From an uncultured Bacteroides sp. (lineage in GTDB: Bacteria > Bacteroidota > Bacteroidia > Bacteroidales > Bacteroidaceae), in assembly GCF_910585845.1 (NCBI RefSeq), contig NZ_CAJUHF010000070.1, forward strand, positions 1 to 12,914: a stretch of 12,914 bases of DNA, given 5' to 3'. Position numbers and translations under genes: made by a program. The notes under the pieces are model-generated. The model saw only the letters and a list, made by a program, of their open reading frames with translations, did no database searches and had not been told where the DNA came from. Of the stretch, positions 1 to 5,538 are shown piece by piece. How positions within the stretch are numbered: the stretch's first letter is position 1; each line of letters begins with the position of its first letter.

Positions 1-213
1 ACCGTCCGATTGGACAGATAAAATATTCACTAATTTAATTCAACCAACAGGTATAGAATAACAATATATGTAACGGGTGATAAGAAGTAATGTAATGCGG
101 CATTACATATATTCTTATCACCCGTTACATATATTGGCATTTTCTTTACAAACTAATCAACTCAAATTTCACAAGCTCAACTTTCACAGGGAACGAGGAA
201 ACTTAAAACCTTC
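1..213. other. Left-edge intergenic segment, no gene supported
   Basis: No complete gene is visible here. In the second forward frame the first 61 bases read as an open C-terminus ending in ...QPTGIE and a TAA at 59-61, just before the palindrome at 64-134. This could be the last 19 codons of a gene entering from the left. It is too short to recognise, and another frame is also open for 11 codons, so I do not call it as a gene. Confidence 0.4.
64..134. repeat. 71-bp nested palindrome (long hairpin)
   Basis: The outer arms are 23-bp perfect inverted repeats at 64-86 and 112-134, with core TAACGGGTGATAAGAA and its complement. Inside lies a second 9-bp inverted repeat at 90-98 and 100-108 (ATGTAATGC / GCATTACAT). 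Only a 3-nt mismatched bulge on each side separates the two stems. An RNA from either strand could fold into one rod of about 32 base pairs. It may be a bidirectional terminator for a gene entering from the left and for the DUF4248 gene reading toward it, or a palindromic repeat element. It lacks a clear T-run on the + strand. Confidence 0.85.
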
Positions 214-450
214 TCAAGGCTCCCCCAAGTACTTGAAGATAAGTTTTACCTCAAGGGGAAGAAAAGAGTGGCGGTTCCTGTTGTAGCCTACGGCGGACAG
301 TTCCGACATCAACTGCTTGTTGGCATAGATCCAGCGGCGGAGAAGCTGGAGGGAGGTGGACATGCCGACACCCGGATTGTAAAGCTGGGCAAGATCGACC
401 TTGGTATAGGCACGGACAGGAACTCTGGATTCTGAATTTTCTTCTTTCAT
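214..450 (-). CDS. DUF4248 domain-containing protein
   Basis: This 78-residue protein matches the small Bacteroides family DUF4248. The recognisable landmarks are R13-x-Y15 and LAQLYNP at 20-26. They are followed by the RRWIYAN stretch around W40-I41, GY at 55-56, R60, F63-x-P65 and the C-terminal LGEP at 75-78. Length and ending are typical of the family, so it appears complete. Its function is unknown. It has no signal peptide or membrane segment and looks cytosolic. It is transcribed divergently from the HU-like gene at 691, the arrangement usually seen for this family, which suggests a role linked to that DNA-binding protein (inference). I see no perfect TAnnTTTG box upstream of it. The identification rests on remembered family pattern, not on a search. 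Confidence 0.85.
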   Translation of the reverse strand: MKEENSESRVPVRAYTKVDLAQLYNPGVGMSTSLQLLRRWIYANKQLMSELSAVGYNRNRHSFLPLEVKLIFKYLGEP

Positions 451-606
451 AAGATTATATTTTTTAGTTATTTATATGCTATAAAAATACTCATTTATCA
501 CGACATACAGAAGAGATAGAAGAGATATTACACGTCATTTATTATCTCATTTTTTCAGACAAAGGCAAATAGCGTCAAACGGAAGGGAAGCGAAAAAAGA
601 ACAGGG

Positions 607-614
607 TATATTTG
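607..614 (+). promoter_or_regulatory. Candidate -7 box for the HU-like gene
   Basis: TATATTTG fits the Bacteroidetes -7 consensus TAnnTTTG exactly. It would give a start site near 621 and a leader of about 70 nt before the ATG at 691. I find no TTTG at the -33 spacing, so support is only partial. Confidence 0.4.
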
Positions 615-690
615 CAGTGTCCGAAGTGATTGTGACATCGTTCACCACAAGGAAAAGACTTATTGTTTAACTCAAAAAAATTATCAAATT

Positions 691-1221
691 ATGGGAGTAC
701 CATTCAAAAAGATTCCGCGGAAAGACCCGCGAAAAGCAGATGCGGTAGCGAAGTATTATCCGCAACTGGTGACATTAGGAGCCAATGCCAGCCTGGAAGA
801 CGTGGCATACGTGATGAAGGAAAAGAGTTCGCTGACCTTAGGAGACATCAAAAGCGTGATTACAAACTTTGTGGAAGCGCTGATTGACAAGCTGTATAGC
901 GGACAGTCGGTCAACATCAAGGATTTCGGCGTATTCAGCCTGTCCGCACGGACCGTAGGGGCGGAAACGGTAGAAGAGTGTACCGCAAAGAACATCAAGG
1001 CGGTAAAGATCAATTTCCGCCCGTCGACCACAGTCAGGCCGGATGTGACGGCAACACGTGCCGGACAGAAAATCGATTTCTATGACCTGGAAGCGCTGCT
1101 CAAAAAAGACGGAAACGCAGGTGGAAACGGATCGACCGGCGGCACAGACGACACAGACGGAACAGGCGGTACGGAAGGCGGAGAAGGTAGTGGAAATGTG
1201 GACGAAAACCCATTCGGATAA
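691..1221 (+). CDS. HU family DNA-binding protein with Gly-rich tail (HU-HIG)
   Basis: This 176-residue protein is an HU/IHF-fold DNA-binding protein of the Bacteroidetes type (HU-HIG, TIGR01201-like). Residues 1-125 hold the HU-like region. Helices around 31-70 include LTLGDIKSVITNFVEAL. The beta core VNIKDFGVFSLSAR lies at 74-87, and the DNA-binding arm region with NFRPSTTVRPDV at 108-119. Residues 141-176 are a low-complexity tail of Gly, Thr and Asp ending in ENPFG, the optional Gly-rich extension of this family. The MGVPFKKIPRKDP start is typical and follows the upstream gap sensibly. Such proteins probably bind or bend DNA; specific targets are unknown. The gene lies divergent from the DUF4248 gene and 58 nt upstream of the smalltalk gene, probably in one transcript with it. 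Confidence 0.9.
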   Translation: MGVPFKKIPRKDPRKADAVAKYYPQLVTLGANASLEDVAYVMKEKSSLTLGDIKSVITNFVEALIDKLYSGQSVNIKDFGVFSLSARTVGAETVEECTAKNIKAVKINFRPSTTVRPDVTATRAGQKIDFYDLEALLKKDGNAGGNGSTGGTDDTDGTGGTEGGEGSGNVDENPFG

Positions 1222-1279
1222 AACGGCTCCCCGCGCATCGGGTATAAAAGAGTTGTAAAAACTAAAAGTAAAAATTTTA

Positions 1280-1387
1280 ATGAAGAAAAGTATGAAAAAA
1301 CTTGTCTGGGACAAAATCCTGAAAGTGGTGATTGCCGTAGCAACGGCGATTTTAGGGACACTCGGTGTCAACGCTATGAATAAATAG
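1280..1387 (+). CDS. smalltalk family small protein
   Basis: A 35-codon reading frame starts at ATG 1280 and ends at TAG 1385-1387. The peptide has a basic N-terminus (MKKSMKKLVWDK), one hydrophobic segment (ILKVVIAVATAILGTLGV, about residues 13-30) and a short NAMNK end. The WDKILKVV...ATAILGTLGVNAM pattern matches the Bacteroidetes family that NCBI names 'smalltalk', found next to HU-like and amidase genes. It probably inserts once in the membrane; its function is unknown. A second in-frame ATG at codon 5 would give a 31-residue product, also within the family range. It sits between the HU-like gene and a hairpin terminator, so it ends the transcription unit. The amidase gene that usually follows is missing. 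Identification is from the remembered family pattern. Confidence 0.85.
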   Translation: MKKSMKKLVWDKILKVVIAVATAILGTLGVNAMNK

Positions 1388-1414
1388 CGAAGAATAAACC
1401 GCCTATTACACACG

Positions 1415-1449
1415 AAAGCCTCGCAGAAATCAAATTCTTGCGAGGCTTT
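1415..1449 (+). terminator. Hairpin terminator after smalltalk gene
   Basis: Perfect 11-bp arms, AAAGCCTCGCA at 1415-1425 and its complement at 1439-1449, enclose a 13-nt loop. The hairpin starts 27 nt after the smalltalk stop and is followed by the pyrimidine-rich TACTCTTC. It would end the HU-like/smalltalk transcript. The T-run is weak. Confidence 0.7.
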
Positions 1450-1495
1450 ACTCTTCAACTAATACCTAATAGAAAAAATCTTTCTACCCTAATTT

Positions 1496-1509
1496 AGAGC
1501 CTGTTTAAA
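1496..1509 (+). repeat. AGAGCCTGTTTAAA repeat, copy 1
   Basis: First of three exact copies of this 14-mer in the window, all in the same orientation. The similarity to copy 2 continues beyond the core: both go on with a TTCTTC-containing stretch and end in CTTTTA. This copy lies immediately downstream of the GH97 gene and provides one arm of its possible terminator. Confidence 0.8.
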
Positions 1510-1533
1510 ATTTCTTCAAAAATTAAACAGACT
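1498..1533 (-). terminator. Possible terminator of the GH97 gene
   Basis: Inverted repeat arms at 1498-1508 and 1523-1533 lie just past the GH97 stop codon. In RNA from the minus strand the stem is 11 pairs with one U-G wobble. On the plus strand the same position would be a C-A mismatch, which favours function on the GH97 transcript. No T-run follows, so this is tentative. Confidence 0.45.
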
Positions 1534-1534
1534 T

Positions 1535-3697
1535 TTATTTCCATTTCTTCACCGTTTTCTTGTCTGCCGGAGTCGCTTCTATCAGACTCAGTGCAAAACC
1601 GCCGCTACGTGCTTCCTTCACGGACATCTTGGTCTTGCTGGTCACGATACCTTTCTTTATCTGATAGGAAGTGGGGTTCTCCTTGTAGTCGGCATCTTTG
1701 CCGTCAGCATAGAGCGTGGCCACGTATTGCTTGCCCGGTTCAAGGAAGTCGAGCGAGAAGTTGGCGGTACGCGCGTTCTCGTCCGTGATGCCTCCCACAA
1801 ACCAGTTATCAGTTCCTTTGGCCTTACGGGCTACAGTGATGTAGTCGCCCGGTTCTGCTTCGATGTAGCGGCTGTCGTCCCAATCCACGGCTACGTCCTT
1901 GATGAACTGGAAGGCATCCATGTGCTTCTCGTAATTATCCACCACGTCGGCAGCCATCTGCAAGGGGCTATAGAGGGTGACGTAGAGAGCCATCTGCTTG
2001 CAGAGCGTAGTCTGCACTTGTCCGTGAGGTAAATCGCCCATGAAGTCGAGCTTCGTGTCGAAGATACCCGGCGTGTAGTCCATCGGACCGCCAATCAGAC
2101 GATTGAAGGGGAGCAAGGTGGTGTGGAAGGGCTTGCTGCCACCGAATGCCTCGTACTCAGTGCCGCGTGCCGATTCGTTACCAATCAGGTTGGGATAGGT
2201 ACGGCACAGGCCGGTGGGGCGGACAGCTTCGTGTCCGTTGACGCAAATCTTATAGTCGGCAGCCTTCTTCACGGCGTAGAGGTAGTGGTTGTTCATCCAC
2301 TGGCCGTAGTGGTGCTCGCCACGGGGAATCATGTTTCCCACATAGCCGCTCTTCACGACGTTGTAGCCGTTGTCCACCATAAATTGGTAGGCCTTGTCCA
2401 TGTGGCGTTCGTAGTTCCGCACGGAAGCGGAGGTTTCGTGGTGCATCATCAGCTTCACGCCCTTGCTCTTGGCATACGCGTTCAGCATCTTGACGTCGAA
2501 GTCGGGATAAGGGGTCACGAAGTCGAACACATAATCCTTGGACTTGCCGAACCAGTCTTCCCAGCCTTCGTTCCAGCCCTCTACCAGCACTTGGTCGAAG
2601 CCGTGGGCGGCGGCAAAATCAATGTATTTCTTCACATTCTCGTTGTTGGCGGCGTGACGGCCGTTGGGCTTCATCTTGGAGTAGTCCACCTCGCCCAGCT
2701 TGATGGAGGGAAGGTCGTCGGTGTATGCCCAAGTGCTCTTGCCGGCAATCATCTCCCACCATACGCCGACGTATTTCACGGGTTTAATCCAAGATACGTC
2801 CTCGTAGGCGCAAGGCTCGTTCAGGTTGAGTGTGATCTTAGAGGCAAGGATGTCGCGGGCATCGTCGCTGACAATCACCGTGCGCCAGGGCGATGTGCAA
2901 GGAGCCTGCAAGTAACCCTTGTCGCCTACGGCATCCGGTGTCAGCCAGGATTCGAAGACGAAGTTCTTGTCGTCCAGATTGAGGTGCATGCAGGAATAAT
3001 CCACCAAGGCGGCTTCGTGCAGGTTGATGTAGAGACCGTCGGCAGTCTTCATCTGCAAGGAGGTCTGTACGCCTGTCGGCGAGAAAGGCGTCTGCGAGGA
3101 GTTGGGCGTGATGGCGCCTTCCATCAGACCACGGATTTCGGAGAGTTTGGACTCGGTGTAGTCGTATTCCTGAGTATCGTAATCGCCCGGAATCCAGAAG
3201 GCAGTGTGGTCGCCGGTCATGGCAAACTGGGTGTGCTCTTCCTTGATGACGAAGTAGTTCAGGTTCTTTTGCAAGGGGAACTCGTAGCGGAAGCCCAAAC
3301 CGTCGTCGAACAGTCGGAAGCGGAGGACGATGTTGCGGTCCTGTGCTTTTTGGTTGAGCGTCACCGCCAATTCGTTGTAGTGGTTGCGAATTTGCTTCAC
3401 TTCGCCCCACACCGGTTCCCACGTTTCATCGAAGGTAGAGGTTTGGACGTCTGTCAGGGTGAAGCCGCTCATCAGACCCGGGTCGTTCTTCAGTTCCAGT
3501 CCCAGTTTGGAGGGATTGATGACAGGCTTTCCCTTGTAGGAGAGTTCGTAGACAGGCTCACCCTGCGCATTTACCGAAAAGTTCAATTGTAGTTGGCCGT
3601 TGGGCGAGGTGATGCTCTCCGCCTTCGCCATGCCGCTCACCAATAAGACGAACAACAAGCAGGCCAGTTTCGTGCAGATTGTTTTCATGTTTCTCAT
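1535..3697 (-). CDS. Glycoside hydrolase family 97, SusB-like alpha-glucosidase
   Basis: This 720-residue secreted enzyme is close to SusB of Bacteroides thetaiotaomicron (738 residues) along its whole length. An N-terminal signal peptide ends near AKA-ES (residues 24-28). The GH97 N-terminal beta-domain (about 27-290), a (beta/alpha)8 catalytic domain (about 300-590) and a C-terminal beta-domain follow. The SusB glutamates recalled as catalytic or calcium-binding (439, 508, 526, 532) correspond here to E421 in HHETSA, E490 in NGHEA, E508 in GNESA and E514 in RGTEYE. A Glu at 421, where retaining GH97 enzymes use an Asp elsewhere, points to the inverting subgroup. It would release glucose from alpha-glucans or maltooligosaccharides, probably in the periplasm. 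No susC/susD genes are near, so it is an orphan. A second start at codon 4 (MKTICTK) is equally plausible. Confidence 0.95.
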   Translation of the reverse strand: MRNMKTICTKLACLLFVLLVSGMAKAESITSPNGQLQLNFSVNAQGEPVYELSYKGKPVINPSKLGLELKNDPGLMSGFTLTDVQTSTFDETWEPVWGEVKQIRNHYNELAVTLNQKAQDRNIVLRFRLFDDGLGFRYEFPLQKNLNYFVIKEEHTQFAMTGDHTAFWIPGDYDTQEYDYTESKLSEIRGLMEGAITPNSSQTPFSPTGVQTSLQMKTADGLYINLHEAALVDYSCMHLNLDDKNFVFESWLTPDAVGDKGYLQAPCTSPWRTVIVSDDARDILASKITLNLNEPCAYEDVSWIKPVKYVGVWWEMIAGKSTWAYTDDLPSIKLGEVDYSKMKPNGRHAANNENVKKYIDFAAAHGFDQVLVEGWNEGWEDWFGKSKDYVFDFVTPYPDFDVKMLNAYAKSKGVKLMMHHETSASVRNYERHMDKAYQFMVDNGYNVVKSGYVGNMIPRGEHHYGQWMNNHYLYAVKKAADYKICVNGHEAVRPTGLCRTYPNLIGNESARGTEYEAFGGSKPFHTTLLPFNRLIGGPMDYTPGIFDTKLDFMGDLPHGQVQTTLCKQMALYVTLYSPLQMAADVVDNYEKHMDAFQFIKDVAVDWDDSRYIEAEPGDYITVARKAKGTDNWFVGGITDENARTANFSLDFLEPGKQYVATLYADGKDADYKENPTSYQIKKGIVTSKTKMSVKEARSGGFALSLIEATPADKKTVKKWK

Positions 3698-3700
3698 GTG

Positions 3701-3728
3701 ATGGTTTATAATTGTAATGGTTTATAAT
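3701..3728. repeat. 12-bp direct repeat in the GH97 leader
   Basis: ATGGTTTATAAT occurs exactly at 3701-3712 and 3717-3728, a 16-bp period. On the minus strand both copies fall in the untranslated leader between the predicted -7 box and the GH97 start codon. They could be a protein-binding or RNA element, or a chance AT-rich duplication. Confidence 0.6.
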
Positions 3729-3744
3729 AATGTTTACCGTGTTG

Positions 3745-3752
3745 CAAAGATA
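3745..3752 (-). promoter_or_regulatory. Candidate -7 box for the GH97 gene
   Basis: Read on the minus strand this is TATCTTTG, an exact match to TAnnTTTG, 47 nt upstream of the start codon. No TTTG is seen at the usual -33 distance, which would suit a promoter that depends on an activator. Confidence 0.5.
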
Positions 3753-3764
3753 AAACGGAAAAGA

Positions 3765-3806
3765 ACTGTTGCCCGATATTTTCGGGAGAAATTTCCGGGC
3801 AACAGT
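3765..3806. promoter_or_regulatory. 11-bp inverted repeat upstream of GH97 promoter
   Basis: Perfect arms ACTGTTGCCCG (3765-3775) and CGGGCAACAGT (3796-3806) enclose 20 nt. Relative to the predicted start site it spans roughly -27 to -68, covering where a -33 element would sit. The placement suggests a binding site for a regulator of the GH97 gene; which regulator is not known. Confidence 0.55.
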
Positions 3807-3808
3807 CA

Positions 3809-3820
3809 GCAAACGTTTGC
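3809..3820. promoter_or_regulatory. GCAAACGTTTGC palindrome, LacI-family-like operator
   Basis: This perfect 12-bp palindrome has the same core as the E. coli PurR operator and resembles LacI-family sites in general, with the central CG typical of that family. It begins two bases after the 11-bp inverted repeat, centred about 76 bp upstream of the predicted GH97 start site. A LacI-family sugar-sensing regulator is a reasonable guess; none is encoded in this window. Confidence 0.5.
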
Positions 3821-3847
3821 ACAAGAAGATATTAAGTGTTGGATACT

Positions 3848-3868
3848 GAAGATATTTATCTTCTTTTT
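3848..3868 (+). terminator. Small hairpin with T-run
   Basis: GAAGAT (3848-3853) and ATCTTC (3858-3863) flank a 4-nt loop and are followed by five T residues. It looks like an intrinsic terminator on the + strand, but no gene is known to read into it. The stem is short and AT-rich, so it may be coincidental. Confidence 0.3.
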
Positions 3869-3934
3869 ATCATGCCGCCTTACGTACACAAAAACCGCAA
3901 TCTGTGATTTTCCGCCTCACTCGTACATTAGCTT

Positions 3935-3948
3935 AGAGCCTGTTTAAA
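3935..3948 (+). repeat. AGAGCCTGTTTAAA repeat, copy 2
   Basis: Exact copy of the 14-mer at 1496-1509, same orientation. The resemblance runs from about 3933 to 3969. Compared with copy 1, the segment carrying the second inverted arm is missing. Copies 1 and 2 bracket the GH97 gene and its upstream region as direct repeats about 2.4 kb apart. Confidence 0.8.
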
Positions 3949-4062
3949 TATTCTTCGAAAAGTCTTTTATTCAGTTTCTTTTGAGCTTCTTTTCGTTTTT
4001 TTTCCTGCTTTATTCATCATACAGCCCGCTATGCTCCTATTAAAAACAGAAAAACATCCCCC

Positions 4063-4108
4063 GAAAGAACGCTTTAAATAATTCAGAAAGAACGCTCAAA
4101 ATAATACT
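4063..4108. repeat. 23-bp tandem direct repeat
   Basis: Two adjacent 23-bp units (4063-4085 and 4086-4108) match at 19 of 23 positions. Each starts with the identical 11-mer GAAAGAACGCT and continues with an AAATAAT tract. The period is close to two helical turns, so a protein could contact both units on one face. The repeat is about 210-255 bp upstream of the crcB -7 box and further from the GH97 promoter. Confidence 0.7.
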
Positions 4109-4318
4109 GAACAAAATTCAAGGAGCACAACTCGGGATTTTAATGTAATTATCACAAAGACTAAATAGTGGTACTAAAATGATCGCTACACAACAAATTC
4201 ATATACTCAGAAACGGCAGAAACGAAATATTCTTCCTGTATCATGGCCAATACGTAAGGATATATAAATATTAGTCAATATTCGCTGGATTTCTACTAAA
4301 AAATCCACTCCCCTTTAC

Positions 4319-4326
4319 TACCTTTG
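4319..4326 (+). promoter_or_regulatory. Candidate -7 box for crcB
   Basis: TACCTTTG matches TAnnTTTG exactly. The predicted start site near 4333 lies downstream of the TTG at 4324, which rules out that codon as the translation start. It leaves a leader of about 20 nt before the ATG at 4354. Confidence 0.5.
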
Positions 4327-4353
4327 CCACTGAATATGCAGAACAAATATCCT

Positions 4354-4734
4354 ATGACCCGAACACTAATATACATATTCCTTGGTGGCGGTACCGGTAG
4401 CACACTCCGCTATTATATACAGATGGCACTAAGTGAGCGTATGCTCCCCCACTCCTTCCCGTGGGCTACGTTTACCGTCAACCTGCTTGGTAGTTTCCTT
4501 ATCGGACTGTTCTATGCCCTGTCCGCACGCTTCAACCTCTCCGCCGAGATTCGCCTGTTGCTGACTACCGGACTGTGCGGCGGATTTACCACCTTCTCCA
4601 CCTTCTGCAACGACGGGCTGCTGATGCTGAAACAAGGTTTCTATACCCCATTCTTCCTCTATACCTTGCTGAGTGTAGCCATCGGCATTGCCGCAGTCTT
4701 TGCAGGCGGAGCTTTCGGACGCTACCTTTCATAA
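4354..4734 (+). CDS. crcB: Fluoride efflux channel CrcB (Fluc)
   Basis: This 126-residue hydrophobic protein is a CrcB/Fluc fluoride channel, an inner-membrane dimer that lets toxic fluoride leave the cell. It has four membrane segments. Conserved landmarks are GGGTGSTLRYY (11-21), the TVNLLGSFLIG segment with N43, and the signature TGLCGGFTTFSTF (72-84). F81 and F84 there are the likely Phe-box residues lining the pore. I chose the ATG at 4354 (MTRTLIYIFLGGG) because family members begin a few residues before GGxxGS and because the -7 box at 4319-4326 overlaps any earlier TTG start. An in-frame ATG at 4336 would add six residues. The pentapeptide-repeat gene follows after 33 nt on the same strand, so the two probably share a transcript. 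Confidence 0.95.
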   Translation: MTRTLIYIFLGGGTGSTLRYYIQMALSERMLPHSFPWATFTVNLLGSFLIGLFYALSARFNLSAEIRLLLTTGLCGGFTTFSTFCNDGLLMLKQGFYTPFFLYTLLSVAIGIAAVFAGGAFGRYLS

Positions 4735-4767
4735 ATCCATAAAAGTCCATAAATAGCCATCCAACCC

Positions 4768-5457
4768 ATGAAAGCCGGAAAATCCTTCTCCATGCCTCCC
4801 TTACGGATCGTGCCTCCCACCTTGGAAGGGCAAACAGAAAGTTCTAAAACACTGAAAGAATGGCTCGATACCGAAGAGACCGTCCGCGGACTCTGTTTCA
4901 ACCGACACGAAGAAGAGGACATCGACTGCTCCTATCGAAGCATCACCAACTGCACCTTCAGCCACATCCGGTTCGACCGTTGCAAGCTGAAATCCACCCA
5001 CTTCACGGATGTCCGTTTCGAAAACTGCGATCTGTCGAACCTCTCCTTTGCCGAAAGTTCCCTCTTCCGGGTAGAGTTCATATCCTGCAAGCTGCTTGGC
5101 ACCAACCTGCCGGAATGCATACTGAGCCACATCACCCTGAAAGAGTGCAACGCCCGCTACCTCAACCTCTGTATGAGCAAAATCACCCAAGCCCGATTCT
5201 CTGCCTGCGATCTCCAAAGCAGTGACCTCAGCAGTTGCAAGTTCTCCTCCATCGCCTTCGAGAAATGCAATCTAAGGGAAAGCGAGTTTTCACATACCCC
5301 ACTCCGAAGCATCGACCTCAGTCAATCCGACATAGAGGGCATCCGTGCCAACCTGTCGGACTTACGCGGAGCCATTGTCAATACGCGGCAGGCGCTGGAC
5401 TTGACGGCACTGATGGGGCTAAAGATAACCTATACCGATTGGAATTCCGGAGAATAA
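4768..5457 (+). CDS. Pentapeptide repeat-containing protein
   Basis: This 229-residue protein is a right-handed quadrilateral beta-helix of pentapeptide repeats. Central Leu/Phe/Ile residues recur every fifth position without a break from I59 to I189 (for example F64, F69, L74, F79, F84, L89, F94), giving about 27 repeats or nearly seven coils. The first 50 residues are a non-repeat extension, and the C-terminus (ANLSDLRGAIVNTRQALDL) is the usual capping end. Cysteine fills the inward i-2 position at residues 62, 72, 87, 107, 117, 127, 147, 157 and 167. No signal peptide is seen, so it is likely cytosolic. Some pentapeptide proteins (Qnr, MfpA) mimic DNA and protect gyrase; nothing here proves that role. 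It lies between crcB and eno. An alternative ATG at codon 9 exists. Confidence 0.9.
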   Translation: MKAGKSFSMPPLRIVPPTLEGQTESSKTLKEWLDTEETVRGLCFNRHEEEDIDCSYRSITNCTFSHIRFDRCKLKSTHFTDVRFENCDLSNLSFAESSLFRVEFISCKLLGTNLPECILSHITLKECNARYLNLCMSKITQARFSACDLQSSDLSSCKFSSIAFEKCNLRESEFSHTPLRSIDLSQSDIEGIRANLSDLRGAIVNTRQALDLTALMGLKITYTDWNSGE

Positions 5458-5538
5458 CCAATGCCAACAATCAAACAATTCCTTTGAACCTTTTCTTTTT
5501 TTCACTTGTTATATCTTCAAACTTAAGAAACAAGAATT

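Larger units (their letters stand above)
3829..4318. other. Intergenic spacer between GH97 and crcB
   Basis: No gene is supported in these 490 nt. They hold a small hairpin (3848-3868), a copy of the AGAGCCTGTTTAAA repeat (3935-3948), a 23-bp tandem direct repeat (4063-4108) and a 7-bp inverted repeat TGGATTT/AAATCCA (4286-4292, 4301-4307) next to the crcB promoter. Fluoride-riboswitch features were looked for upstream of crcB and not seen. Confidence 0.6.

Noticed and set aside
1..61. Possible C-terminus of a gene entering from the left
   Set aside because: Nineteen open codons followed by TAA are not enough to distinguish from chance, and a second frame is open for 11 codons.
77..286. 69-codon open frame on the + strand
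   Set aside because: It begins inside the 71-bp palindrome and runs into the 3' end of the DUF4248 gene. The sequence resembles no known protein.
838..1458. 206-codon open frame on the - strand
   Set aside because: It covers the HU-like and smalltalk genes and their terminator in antisense. Both of those are recognised families.
2123..3592. 489-codon open frame on the + strand
   Set aside because: It lies wholly antisense to the well-identified GH97 gene and matches no family I know. Its Val/His-rich composition is typical of a shadow frame.
4063..4108. CRISPR array
   Set aside because: There are only two adjacent degenerate 23-bp units, with no spacers and no cas genes.
4100..4353. Fluoride riboswitch upstream of crcB
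   Set aside because: No recognisable conserved core or pseudoknot pairing was seen, and the promoter leaves a leader of only about 20 nt.
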